NCBI GenBank assembly: GCA_903873965.1 | Contig: CAIQQO010000157.1 | Span: 1-59,803, forward strand | DNA: 59,803 nucleotides | Reading direction: 5' to 3' | From: an uncultured bacterium | GTDB taxonomy: Bacteria > Chloroflexota > Anaerolineae > J036 > Brachytrichaceae | In this document: piece by piece, positions 44,319 through 52,891 of the stretch | Position numbering within the stretch: position 1 is the first letter of the stretch | Layout of the letters: every line of letters starts with the position of its first letter | Translations under genes and position numbers: made by a program | The notes under the pieces: model-generated | Databases searched by the model: none | Told to the model about the DNA's origin: nothing | Seen by the model: the letters and a program-made list of their open reading frames with translations, nothing else

Positions 44319-45905
44319 ATGCGAACTGATTACGACGAAACCCCATATCCTAGTTTACCTTACGCCCAGACGCATCCCGACCGCATGGCGACCATTGCCA
44401 CGTTGCTTGGGTTGCAGCCCGTCCCCGTAACCCGTTGCCGTGTATTGGAGCTGGGTGCTGCTGCAGGCGGCAACCTATATCCGATGGCTTATGCCCTGCC
44501 CGACAGCCAATTTGTCGGTATCGACTACTCTCAGGCCCAGGTCACTGAAGGGCAACGGCTGATATCGCATCTGGGGCTGACGAACATCACGCTTCTCAAG
44601 ATGGACATCATGGACATCATGCCGGAGTTCGGGCAGTTCGATTACATCATCGCACACGGCATTTACTCGTGGGTTCCGGCGCCCGTTCGCGATCGGGTGA
44701 TGCAGGTTTGCAAGCAGAATCTCGCGCCCAATGGCATCGCCTATATTAGTTACAACAGTTACCCCGGATGGCACATGATGGCCGTCATCCGCGACGCCAT
44801 GCTGTATCACACGCGCAACATCAGCGATCAGATGGAACGGGTGACGGAAGCTCGGGCGCTGCTTGAATTCATGTCCGCAGGCGTGCCGGCGGAGAACTCG
44901 GCGTTTGGCGTGTTCTTGCAGTCCTACACCCATTTTCTGCAAGGTGAGTTAAAAGGCGCTACAGCATCAGGCAATGCCTTCCTCCTGCACGATGAACTTG
45001 AAGAAGTCAATGACCCGGTCTATTTCTCCCAGTTCATGAACCATGCCGATCAGCATGGACTGCAATATTTGGCAGAGGCGGATTTTGCCGATGTTTTTCC
45101 GAAGGGCTACCCGGACGAAACGATGGCCAAACTGCAGACGCTGTCGCACGATATCATCGAGATGGAGCAATATCTCGACTTCCTGCGTAGCAAGATGTTC
45201 CGCCAGACGCTGCTTTGCCACGCCGACCGCACAGTCCAGCGCACACTCACACTGAACCGCGCCATCCGGCTGTATGCCTCGTCGCGCATCAAGCCAGTCA
45301 GTGAAACACCCGACATCGAAGGTGTATCCGTGGAAAAGTTCAGCAACGGCGGAGAGGAGATAACGCTTTCCACCGATCACCCGGTAAGTAAGACTGCGTT
45401 GGTTCACCTCGCCGAAATATGGCCGCGCGCGGTGCGCATCAGCGATCTGCTGAACATCGCGTGCAGGAAAATACACGCCGCGCCTGATCGCATCGAGGAG
45501 GATGCGCAGGACCTGCTTGGCAACATGCTCAAGGCATATACCTACAGTTCGCAATTAGTAGAGTTGCACTCATACCATCCGCAACTTGTCACTGCGCCTA
45601 CCGAGCGCCCACTGGCAAGCCCGGTGGCGCGCCTAGGAGCCGAGGAAGGGCTGATCGCAACGAATATGTGGCACGAGCGCGCCCATCTCACGCCGTTCAG
45701 TCGCCAGGTGCTTCGATTATTGGACGGCACCTGCGACCGCGAAGGATTGCTGGACAAACTGACCGATTTGGCGATTGCGGATGTGCTACATCTGAAACTG
45801 GATGGCGAACCTGTCAGCGATCCCGCCGTGATCCGTCCTTTGCTGGCGCGTGAACTGGAGCCAAACCTGGAGTGGCTGGGGCGCGCTGGGACTTTGATCG
45901 GTTAG
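44319..45905 (+). CDS. SAM-dependent methyltransferase with regulatory domain
   Basis: Protein of 528 residues: an N-terminal methyltransferase (about 1-200; motif I VLELGAAAGGNLYPMAYALP, then VGIDYSQAQV, FDYIIAHGIYSWVP) and a methyltransferase regulatory region (about 205-300; ARALLEFMSAGVPAE) as in PF10119, followed by a winged-helix-like C-terminal region (about 350-520). This architecture is known for protein lysine methyltransferases in rickettsiae and for other bacterial enzymes of unsure target. AGGAG precedes the ATG. Paired with the upstream methyltransferase. Confidence 0.88.
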   Translation: MRTDYDETPYPSLPYAQTHPDRMATIATLLGLQPVPVTRCRVLELGAAAGGNLYPMAYALPDSQFVGIDYSQAQVTEGQRLISHLGLTNITLLKMDIMDIMPEFGQFDYIIAHGIYSWVPAPVRDRVMQVCKQNLAPNGIAYISYNSYPGWHMMAVIRDAMLYHTRNISDQMERVTEARALLEFMSAGVPAENSAFGVFLQSYTHFLQGELKGATASGNAFLLHDELEEVNDPVYFSQFMNHADQHGLQYLAEADFADVFPKGYPDETMAKLQTLSHDIIEMEQYLDFLRSKMFRQTLLCHADRTVQRTLTLNRAIRLYASSRIKPVSETPDIEGVSVEKFSNGGEEITLSTDHPVSKTALVHLAEIWPRAVRISDLLNIACRKIHAAPDRIEEDAQDLLGNMLKAYTYSSQLVELHSYHPQLVTAPTERPLASPVARLGAEEGLIATNMWHERAHLTPFSRQVLRLLDGTCDREGLLDKLTDLAIADVLHLKLDGEPVSDPAVIRPLLARELEPNLEWLGRAGTLIG

Positions 45906-45922
45906 CGCTGAGTACTCCCAGT

Positions 45923-46456
45923 TCAGGCGCGGCGATAAGAAAACTCGCTGCTGGCCGTCTCATCGCCTTTACGGTCATCGGCGGTTACCCGCAGCTCGGT
46001 GTCACTGATAAGCCGGTAGACGAAGCGCGTCGAACGGAAGCTCCCGCCACGCTCGAAGACAGCTTCACCCTCGCCGGCGCTGACCAACGGATAAGCCACC
46101 GCCATACCTCTGCGGTCTTCCCAGCAGTTCAACCCGCTGTCGAAGTGCTTCAGGCGCAGCACCAATCCATTTGCAGTCGGTTCGATCACCAGCAGTTCGT
46201 AGTAGTATACGCGGCCATTCTTCAGCCAGCGAAACATACCCATCATTGTGCCGCCGGCGGGCGTGCTCCAATGCTCGTCAACCGGGTCGCCATCGGCCTG
46301 CCCGATCCAGCTACCGGCCATCCACGCTAGTGAATAAATATCCGGTTGTGACTGACACAGACCCACTTGCGACCCGTATGAAGTCGGCGTCCCGGCAAGT
46401 GTTGTAGCCGGCGCGCCCATGGACTGACTTGTGTCAAGATTGGCTATCGCATTCAT
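45923..46456 (-). CDS. DUF6265 family protein
   Basis: Protein of 177 residues. After a low-complexity Ala/Thr/Ser tail (about 1-38), the domain starts SLAWMAGSWIGQ and continues with DEHWSTPAGGTMMGMFRWLKNG, matching DUF6265, beta-rich proteins thought to bind small hydrophobic compounds. No catalytic motif is known. GGAGG precedes the ATG. The gene is convergent with the methyltransferase pair, its stop 17 bases after theirs, with a partial palindrome in between. Confidence 0.82.
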   Translation of the reverse strand: MNAIANLDTSQSMGAPATTLAGTPTSYGSQVGLCQSQPDIYSLAWMAGSWIGQADGDPVDEHWSTPAGGTMMGMFRWLKNGRVYYYELLVIEPTANGLVLRLKHFDSGLNCWEDRRGMAVAYPLVSAGEGEAVFERGGSFRSTRFVYRLISDTELRVTADDRKGDETASSEFSYRRA

Positions 46457-46503
46457 AATCTACCTCCGCTTTGATGCTGGAATGTGTTCTATGGTTAAAT
46501 ATA

Positions 46504-47319
46504 TCACTCTCGCGTATGAATGCGATGGATAGCCTCGTTCAAGTCTGCTTCGGCCTTGCCGATTTTGCTCTGATATAGGTGCAACTGCGCCTGAAATGAC
46601 GACGTCAGGTGGCTGGCCTTGTATCCTGCAATCATCTGTGCCAGCCAATCTTCCAACACACCAGGTGCTGGTTCGCGGTAACCGGTCGCGCCATCGAAAC
46701 AGACCGTCTCCATCGGCAGGCGCGGAGGCATCGGGGGATAGGCGCCGGCAGCATACCCGAACACGATGGTCATTAACGGGAACACGCCAGGCGGTAGATG
46801 CAGCCGATCAGCCAGGTACTCGGCATCGAGCAAACCACTCTGCCCGGTCTCGGATAGCATGACCGACGACACACCCAGCGCTTCCGCCGCAATGTTCATC
46901 GCCATGGTCGCGAGTGAGGCGTTCATCACAGCGATGGTGTATTCGACCATGGGGCTGTGCGCGATGGCTTCTGCGCCAAGCGCCAGCCGATCGCGATGTG
47001 TGTCGCCCATGATGATCACGGCGCGTAGCGCCTTGAACGGGATGGGGTGATCAAACGTCTCGCGCCATGACGCCGCCGTGAATGTGGCAAATGACCACGA
47101 CTGCAGATTGACTGTCGACGGTGCCACCCGACCGGCCTCGAGGATGGCGCTAAACACGTCTTCGGGGATATCGTCGCTACGATAACTGCGCACACTGCGC
47201 CGGCGCATGATCACATTCAATAGAGCATTGCCCTGCAACGATGGCGGAACCTGTGGTTTGCGCGATACGATGCGCCACAGGCTACGAATGAACTGAAACA
47301 GGCCAGGGGTTCGTAACAT
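46504..47319 (-). CDS. Nitroreductase family protein
   Basis: FMN-dependent oxidoreductase-like protein of 271 residues. The nitroreductase fold begins LLNVIMRRRSVRSYRSDDIP (about 33-52), the first FMN phosphate contact, followed by GRVAPSTVNLQSW and later LGVSSVMLSETGQ and PLMTIVFGYAAGAYPP (about 195). Substrates include nitroaromatics, quinones and flavins; some relatives act on BluB-like or dehydrogenase reactions. A basic N-terminal tail (about 1-30) precedes the fold. It lies downstream of the radical SAM gene on the same strand, separated by a hairpin. Confidence 0.87.
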   Translation of the reverse strand: MLRTPGLFQFIRSLWRIVSRKPQVPPSLQGNALLNVIMRRRSVRSYRSDDIPEDVFSAILEAGRVAPSTVNLQSWSFATFTAASWRETFDHPIPFKALRAVIIMGDTHRDRLALGAEAIAHSPMVEYTIAVMNASLATMAMNIAAEALGVSSVMLSETGQSGLLDAEYLADRLHLPPGVFPLMTIVFGYAAGAYPPMPPRLPMETVCFDGATGYREPAPGVLEDWLAQMIAGYKASHLTSSFQAQLHLYQSKIGKAEADLNEAIHRIHTRE

Positions 47320-47340
47320 CTTCTTTCTTGTGGACTCTCA

Positions 47341-47356
47341 GCCGAGTACTCTCAGC
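47341..47356. repeat. Short palindromic repeat, GCTGAGTACTCTCAGC family
   Basis: GCCGAGTACTCTCAGC, one base from the perfect palindromic form found at 48821-48836. A further partial copy, GCTGAGTACTCCCAG, lies at 45907-45921. Members flank the minus-strand block of DUF6265, nitroreductase and radical SAM genes. Confidence 0.6.
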
Positions 47357-47379
47357 CGATAAGCTGACACGCAGGTCGC

Positions 47380-47408
47380 AAGGGACGCCCCCCATGGGGG
47401 CGTCCCTT
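47380..47408. terminator. GC-rich hairpin after the radical SAM gene
   Basis: Arms AAGGGACGCCCCC (47380-47392) and GGGGGCGTCCCTT (47396-47408), 13 perfect pairs with a three-base loop, five bases after the radical SAM stop on the minus strand. No T run follows, so it may be a pause or processing site. Confidence 0.65.
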
Positions 47409-47412
47409 ACAT

Positions 47413-48660
47413 TCAGTTGCGAGAAATTTCGGGTGTGATGGCTGGTTGCGGCGCGCTAATCTTGTCTTTGTCGACCACGGTCAGGAAACCGCCAAACAGT
47501 CGATACTCATCCATGCGACATGAGTTGATCAACTTGCCGTCGAAGTAGGTCATATCTGGGCAGCTGTCGCACATGTCAGCCTGACCATTCGGCTGTACAT
47601 CGGGCGCTTGAATGATGCCAATGCTCTGCACATACACATTATCGAAAAGATGGTTGGGGTGCCGTACCATATCACTCAGGTAGCTGGTATAGGCCTTGCC
47701 CACAGTCTTATCAAGCGGAGCGAGGGAGAATACTGACCGCCCGATCTTCGCCTGCGACAGATAAGCGAGATAGGTGCCGGTAAACAAATGGTGCGCCACC
47801 TGCGCCAGTTCCATCGTGCGCTTGCCCACCGAGCCGAAAATCTTGTTCTTCGTGCCAATGACAGCGCCTGCAGTCCACTTGAACGAGTCATGCCTCTGTG
47901 TGCCGCCCAGATAGGCTGACGCCTCAAACTCCGGGCAATGGTCCTGAATGATCTGTACGACTTCCGGACCCGTCACAAATTTCTCGTCGAAATGCTCGGT
48001 TGCATAGCTCAGCCGGCTCAAGTCCACTGCCTGCTTCGTGTTATCAAGCGCCACGGCTGTGTCGGTCGTCGCCGTGCGGTACGTGATAAACACCAATCCC
48101 TGCACCTTGTCGATATTAGCGTGTCCCCACTTCAGAATATCGGGGATCTCGTGATAAGACGACGGGTAGACCGTGGCGTTAAAAACAACGTACAGCCCCT
48201 TCTCGCGCGCAATCATATCGGTGCAGTGCTGGCGCAGTTCGTTATGCTCCTTCTCGGTCTTGCCTCGCCATTGCGGACGCCCTTGATGGCTGTCGATATG
48301 GATGGTGAATCCGCTCAGGCCAGCTTTCTTGAGTTCCTTCAATATCTCGGGGTTGAGCGCCAGTGCGTTGGTCAGTACGACCGGCTTGATCTTCTGTTCC
48401 TTGATAAAAGCCACAAGATCGATGATATGCGGATAGATCAGCGGTTCGCCGCCGGCAATCGAGATGTTGTCTGGGTTGCGCCAGCGCTTATAAAAAAGCA
48501 CTTCTTCCTTGACTTCCTCAAGCGTCTTATGGCCACTGATGCGCTGACGATAGCAGCCTTCACAGGCCAGGTTGCAGATGTCCGAGACTTCCAGCCAGGC
48601 GATGGCGTTGTCATTCATCGACCACGGCAGGCGGTACATCGCACGTTTATCAACAGTCAT
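47413..48660 (-). CDS. Radical SAM protein with C-terminal cysteine cluster
   Basis: Protein of 415 residues. The radical SAM cluster is SDICNLACEGCYRQR (CxxxCxxC, about residues 29-36), followed by SIAGGEPLIYPH (about 67-78), the GGEP motif that contacts SAM. The C-terminal region holds ADMCDSCPDMTYFDGKLINSC (about 365-385), a CxxC...C set that could bind a second iron-sulphur cluster, as in SPASM/twitch proteins. AAGGAG precedes the ATG. Substrate is unknown: peptide, tRNA and lipid relatives all exist. It is not of the glycyl-radical activase type: it lacks the family's short length and ferredoxin insert. Confidence 0.82.
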   Translation of the reverse strand: MTVDKRAMYRLPWSMNDNAIAWLEVSDICNLACEGCYRQRISGHKTLEEVKEEVLFYKRWRNPDNISIAGGEPLIYPHIIDLVAFIKEQKIKPVVLTNALALNPEILKELKKAGLSGFTIHIDSHQGRPQWRGKTEKEHNELRQHCTDMIAREKGLYVVFNATVYPSSYHEIPDILKWGHANIDKVQGLVFITYRTATTDTAVALDNTKQAVDLSRLSYATEHFDEKFVTGPEVVQIIQDHCPEFEASAYLGGTQRHDSFKWTAGAVIGTKNKIFGSVGKRTMELAQVAHHLFTGTYLAYLSQAKIGRSVFSLAPLDKTVGKAYTSYLSDMVRHPNHLFDNVYVQSIGIIQAPDVQPNGQADMCDSCPDMTYFDGKLINSCRMDEYRLFGGFLTVVDKDKISAPQPAITPEISRN

Positions 48661-48990
48661 GTCGTTTACTCCTTGGCTAACTTTGATTGTTCACGTCATC
48701 AGAAAGAACGAGTACATTGCACCAATACAGCATGCTGATTGCAGTGGAAGGCACCGCTGAGTATTTCTCAGCCGCTGAGTACCTCAGCCTGCCATCCCGC
48801 ATCAACAAGAAGCGCGCTTCGCTGAGTACTCTCAGCCAGCGGCCCCCCTTCAAGGTAAACCCGACTTCGACCCCAATACAAGCAACACCGCCACCGAGGC
48901 GGCTTTCACCGAGAGCGTATTGTAGCGTACTCACATAAAAGAAGGCTTAAAAAAACGGGCGGGAAACGGCGATAATAGTGAGTCACAATC
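48661..48990. other. Divergent intergenic region with palindromic repeats
   Basis: 330 bases between the radical SAM gene (minus) and the dehydratase gene (plus). It holds three related palindromes: GCTGAGTATTTCTCAGC (48756-48772), GCTGAGTACCTCAGC (48774-48788) and GCTGAGTACTCTCAGC (48821-48836). The promoters of both genes must lie here; none is obvious. Confidence 0.75.
48756..48836. repeat. Three palindromes of the GCTGAGTACTCTCAGC family
   Basis: Palindromes at 48756-48772, 48774-48788 and 48821-48836 share GCTGAGTA...CTCAGC ends with different centres. Each could fold as a short hairpin or bind a dimeric regulator. The same family occurs at 45907 and 47341. Confidence 0.7.
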
Positions 48991-50196
48991 ATGAAAATTA
49001 CCAAGATTGAATCGATCAGTTTTTCCAAGCTGCCACGCCTGCTCTTCATACGCATCCATACCGATGTGGGCATCATTGGCGTCGGCGAAACCTACGACAA
49101 GGTGCCCGGCTCACGCGGTGCATTGCATGGCACGCTGGCGCCTATACTGCTGGGCAACGACCCGCGCGACATCGAGCGGTTATGGCGCTTCTGCTTCGAC
49201 ACCATTCTTTATCACGGCTTTGCCGGCGCAGAGTTGCGGGCACTCTCGGCGGTCGAGATGGCGTTGTGGGATATTCTCGGTAAAAGCTTGAGCGCGCCTG
49301 TCTATCAACTGCTGGGTGGCGCTGTGCGACCCGCCGTCAGCACCTATAACACGTGCATCGGCCATGGCGCAGTGGACGACTACGCACGCTGGCATACCGA
49401 CGCCGGCGCACTCGCGACTGAATTGCAGGCCGAGGGCATCCAGGGCATGAAGATATGGCCCTTCGATCGTTTTACAGAGCGCTCCTTTGGACAGAACCTG
49501 CGCGTCGACGAGATCGAGGCAGGACTGGAACCCGTGCGCAGCATTCGCCGCGCTGTCGGGCGCGATTTCCGCATTGGGATCGAGTGCCATTTCCGTTTTT
49601 CACGTGCAGCCGCTGAGCAGTTGTGCTATGCGCTGGAACCACACAATATCTACTTTGTCGAAGATCCGCTGCCATCCGTGGACACTGCCGAAATCAAGCG
49701 CCTCAGCCAGGCTTCGCGCATCCCGATTGTGGGCAGCGAAACCCTGCTCAGCCGCTGGCAGATGCGCGATTGGATCGCCAACGGCGTTTCGCAGATTATC
49801 ATGACCGACGTGGCATGGACGGGCGGCATCGCTGAATCAAAGCGCATCGCCAACATGGCCGAAGCCTATGGCATCCCGATTGTTTTTCACAATGCCGGTG
49901 GGCCGATCGCGCATATGGCGTCGCTGCATCTGGCCGCGCACGTGCCCAACCTGTTCGAGTTGGAGATGGTGCGCGCTTTCTATAACACTTACTTTCGTGA
50001 ACTGACTGATGTTGATGTCAAGATTCACGATGGCCACGTGGCCATCCCATCGGATCGGCCGGGACTGGGCGTCGATTTCCTGCCTGCGGTGTGGGAACGC
50101 GCCGACATCGACGTGCAGACAAGTGAGGGCACAGGCAGGGCGCAGGGCATTCGGGCCATGGGCGACTCGTGGAGCAAACCCGAGATCCGCCTGTAA
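48991..50196 (+). CDS. Enolase-superfamily sugar-acid dehydratase (mandelate racemase type)
   Basis: Protein of 401 residues. An N-terminal capping domain (about 1-115) precedes the barrel, with acid-base and metal-ligand positions in RDFRIGIECHFRFS (Glu about 196), FVEDPLP (about 220) and IVGSETLLSRWQ (about 248), then GIPIVFHNAGGPIAH (His about 300) and LELEMVRA. Relatives dehydrate acid sugars such as gluconate, galactonate or L-rhamnonate, or racemise mandelate. Divalent metal needed. No clear ribosome binding site was seen. Together with the GH28 enzyme and SDRs it suggests use of plant-derived uronic or aldonic acids. Confidence 0.9.
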   Translation: MKITKIESISFSKLPRLLFIRIHTDVGIIGVGETYDKVPGSRGALHGTLAPILLGNDPRDIERLWRFCFDTILYHGFAGAELRALSAVEMALWDILGKSLSAPVYQLLGGAVRPAVSTYNTCIGHGAVDDYARWHTDAGALATELQAEGIQGMKIWPFDRFTERSFGQNLRVDEIEAGLEPVRSIRRAVGRDFRIGIECHFRFSRAAAEQLCYALEPHNIYFVEDPLPSVDTAEIKRLSQASRIPIVGSETLLSRWQMRDWIANGVSQIIMTDVAWTGGIAESKRIANMAEAYGIPIVFHNAGGPIAHMASLHLAAHVPNLFELEMVRAFYNTYFRELTDVDVKIHDGHVAIPSDRPGLGVDFLPAVWERADIDVQTSEGTGRAQGIRAMGDSWSKPEIRL

Positions 50197-50199
50197 CCT

Positions 50200-50859
50200 A
50201 TGATCAACAAGCCGCTCGAAGATATCTTTCTCGATAGCGAAGCACTGGATTCGGTGCACGATCCGCATATCACCCGCTTGCCGCACGCGGATCGCATCGG
50301 CGCCTTGCGTTTCGGGCTGGCATTGACGCACGATGCGACGTTTGGCTGGCGCACCTGGACTTCGTCGCTGGTGAGTCTGTTATGGCATCACCTGAGCATG
50401 CCCGGCTTGCGCATTGTGGGCTGGGACATCCTGACCTATGATCTGCCAATAATCTGTAATGCTATGCAGCGCGAATGCCCCAATCCGATTCTGGATCTTT
50501 CAGCTGAGATTCGCGATGCCACTGCCAGGCAGTATCGATTGGACACCATCGCGTATGCCAACCTGGGGCACGGCAAACTGATAGACACCTACCAGGTGAT
50601 GGAGTGGTTGCGCAAAGGCGACGGCGTCTCGATGTCACGGGCGACCGAGCATTGCCGCAATAATCTGCAACTGGTGATGGAGCTTCTCGCTTATGTGCAA
50701 AGCGGGCGCCCCTTGATGCTGCCTGGTCGCAGAAAGTCGCGCGATTACGCTCATCCTGCCGCAGACGAAAGTCCGTTGCGCCTGCAGTTCAACGCGTCCG
50801 GCGCATGGGTGCGCTGTGAGGATGCGCACGGCAGCGTCGTTAAACAGCGCCCTTTGTGA
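50200..50859 (+). CDS. RNase H-like (DEDD-type) nuclease homologue with a lost catalytic residue
   Basis: Protein of 219 residues resembling the YprB/RNase_H_2 exonuclease-like fold. Motif I is IFLDSEALDSV (DxE), motif II is VGWDILTYDLPIICNA (about 87-102), and motif III would be EHCRNNLQLVMELL, where family members usually have CRNDVxLT; the aspartate is Asn here. This suggests a reduced or absent nuclease activity. The gene starts three bases after the dehydratase stop and leads into the LLM gene, so it is translationally linked to metabolic genes rather than a repair operon. Confidence 0.6.
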   Translation: MINKPLEDIFLDSEALDSVHDPHITRLPHADRIGALRFGLALTHDATFGWRTWTSSLVSLLWHHLSMPGLRIVGWDILTYDLPIICNAMQRECPNPILDLSAEIRDATARQYRLDTIAYANLGHGKLIDTYQVMEWLRKGDGVSMSRATEHCRNNLQLVMELLAYVQSGRPLMLPGRRKSRDYAHPAADESPLRLQFNASGAWVRCEDAHGSVVKQRPL

Positions 50860-50895
50860 GATTAGGATTACTATTGGGTTTTGGAGTAAACAAAC

Positions 50896-51666
50896 ATGAC
50901 AAAGATACGGGTCGGGGTACAACTCCCCCCACAACACACGACTTATGCATCGTATGCCCAGGCGGTTCGCGACGTTGAATCGCTGGGCGTCGATACGATT
51001 TTCAACTGGGATCACTTCTTCCCGCTGTCCGGTGACCCTCAGGGCAATCACTATGAGGCCATGACGATGCTCTCTGCCATCGCCACGTTAACCACACGCG
51101 CCGAGATCGGCACGCTGGTCACATGCAATTCCTATCGCAACCCGGCGTTGCTGTCGAACATGGCAAAGACGATTGATCACATCAGCGGTGGACGTTTGAT
51201 CCTGGGCATTGGCGCAGGCTGGTGCGAGCGCGATTACGCTGAGTTCGGTTACACCTTTGGCACTGCGCCCGACCGGTTGCGCGCCCTCAGCCAAGCACTA
51301 CCCATCATCACCCAACACTGGCAGACCGACGTGCCCGCGCCCGTTCGCAGCTCGATTCCGATCCTGATTGGCGGCGGCGGTGAACAAGTAACGTTGAAAC
51401 TGACAGCCAAATATGCCAGCATCTGGAATTTCTTTGATCGCGATGGGCAGTACAAACACAAGAATCAAATCCTGAACGAATGGTGCGACAAGGTTGGCCG
51501 CAATCCTGCCGAGATCGAGCGATCCATGACCGTGTTCAACTCCAAAGACCTCGACAAATGGGTTGAGGCCGGCGCGACGCACATCATCATGGGTTCCGGC
51601 GAACCATGGAATATGGACGCCGTTGAGGAACTGGTGGAGTGGCGGAACAAGCAGAACAGAGCGTAA
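50896..51666 (+). CDS. LLM-class F420-dependent oxidoreductase
   Basis: Protein of 256 residues in the bacterial luciferase-like (TIM barrel) family; the sequence resembles the F420-dependent subgroup rather than flavin monooxygenases. Blocks: FNWDHFFPLSGDP (about 37), EIGTLVTCNSYRNPALLSNM (about 72-91), ILGIGAGWCERDYAEFGY (about 102-119), ILIGGGGEQVTLKLTAKYA (about 155-173). F420 enzymes carry out hydride transfer to alcohols, ketones or other metabolites. GGAG precedes the ATG. Implies that the organism makes or imports coenzyme F420. Confidence 0.85.
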   Translation: MTKIRVGVQLPPQHTTYASYAQAVRDVESLGVDTIFNWDHFFPLSGDPQGNHYEAMTMLSAIATLTTRAEIGTLVTCNSYRNPALLSNMAKTIDHISGGRLILGIGAGWCERDYAEFGYTFGTAPDRLRALSQALPIITQHWQTDVPAPVRSSIPILIGGGGEQVTLKLTAKYASIWNFFDRDGQYKHKNQILNEWCDKVGRNPAEIERSMTVFNSKDLDKWVEAGATHIIMGSGEPWNMDAVEELVEWRNKQNRA

Positions 51667-51741
51667 AACGTGAAACGTAAGGCGCGAGGTATGAGCGCAA
51701 TGGTCTGTTTGCGTTTTACGTTTTACGCCTCACGTCGGTCA

Positions 51742-52260
51742 TCATTCCCGAATGCCGAGTTTGGTTGCCTGCGGGCTATGCAAGAGGCGTTCGACCTGCT
51801 GGTCCCACGTTCCGGCAACGGTGACGCCATACTCACGCAGACCGCCGCTGGCCTGCGGGCCGGTGAGAAACGGGCGCGTGTCGCGCGCAGGATCGATCAA
51901 GTCGCTCTGGGCGTAATCGGCGCGCAGGAAGTGCATTGCCATTCCGGCGCGCTCATGGTCGGTAGTATTGGCACGGGTGCAGTGCGGCAGTCCGTAGGCG
52001 AAGAAGAGCGCGCCACCGGCGGGCAGTTCAATCGGAACGGCGCGCGACTCGTCAGGGTAGCAGCGGATGTGATGATCACTGTACGGATCGCGGCTGTGTT
52101 CCAGCGCAATGTGGGCACTATCAGGGATGATATTCATGGTTCCGTTGGCGATCGTCGCAGAATGTACGGCAGTCCATAACGCAGTGCCCATCATCGGGTC
52201 GCTGATCTTGAAGTAGGCGTTGTCCTGATGCCACGAAACCAATGCACCAACAGAAAATGC
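51742..52260 (-). pseudogene. Truncated phytanoyl-CoA dioxygenase copy
   Basis: Corresponds to roughly the last 55 to 60 percent of the full copy at 53997-54812. It keeps WHQDNAYFKISDPM (HxD motif) and HERAGMAMHFLRADYAQS, but lacks the first half and has no start codon in the family context; upstream of residue 1 the frame meets a stop at 52261-52263 and the sequence stops resembling PhyH. By eye its protein is about 80 percent identical to the full copy, with a variant end (ATKLGIRE). It could still make a fragment from TTG 52242 but is very likely nonfunctional. Confidence 0.85.
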
Positions 52261-52485
52261 TTAAAATCAAGGTGAATCCGGAACAGAAGGTGTAGACAAT
52301 CACACCAAGCTGCATGTTGCTTCGATACATATGGTCGGGATTATGAATATGTCGCAAAGCCTGTCCCATGGTTATACTTTCATATATGGCAGCGTCACTT
52401 TCTGAAGTATCACCTGTGAAATCAGAAAGAATCGCTTATAGTCGCGGAAGCAGAGGACAACGTGGACAAAACCCGGTGACCTACA

Positions 52486-52848
52486 ATGGATCAGAGCATG
52501 TCAGATCTTCAGTTCTCAATATGTCAAAAATACGGGGCAGACTTGGTTCCTGCGCCACCCAGTTTGAAAGTCGGCATCGCTGCTAACGTGAAGGAGCACA
52601 TTTATCCACTGAATGGCTTACGCATAATGCCTCTTGGCGATACTTCTGGCTGGTATCTATGGGCAGGTGAACTGTTATCCAGTGACCCTGATTTTTTCCA
52701 ACCACTGCACGTTGTTCACCTTGACGAATGGTGTCCGGAACTATTGCCTTATCTGGGATTGCCGCCTGGGTGGCGGTTTCTAATCGCACCGAAATATGAA
52801 GATGTCTGGTTCGATCCACAACTCCTGGAACTGGCTCATATGATCTAA
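52486..52848 (+). CDS. Imm33-like protein, possible immunity protein
   Basis: Protein of 120 residues. The central block [21 protein letters not shown] and the end [20 protein letters not shown] look like the Imm33-type immunity domain as I recall it, which neutralises a toxin in contact-dependent or other antagonism systems. No toxin gene is adjacent, so orphan immunity is one reading. The start ATG at 52486 has no strong ribosome binding site; ATG at 52498 is an alternative. It lies between two copies of the PhyH gene. Confidence 0.55.
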   Translation: MDQSMSDLQFSICQKYGADLVPAPPSLKVGIAANVKEHIYPLNGLRIMPLGDTSGWYLWAGELLSSDPDFFQPLHVVHLDEWCPELLPYLGLPPGWRFLIAPKYEDVWFDPQLLELAHMI

Positions 52849-52891
52849 TGAAGGCTTATATGCAGCCAGATTTGCGCCATCACTATATGAA

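Noticed and set aside
47413..48660. Radical SAM protein considered as activase for the glycyl radical enzyme
   Set aside because: Too long, distant by 32 kb, and has a C-terminal CxxC...C set instead of the activase architecture.
52121..52369. Minus-strand 82-codon frame over the truncated PhyH start
   Set aside because: It runs in a different frame through the PhyH coding region and has no ribosome binding site; probably a chance frame.
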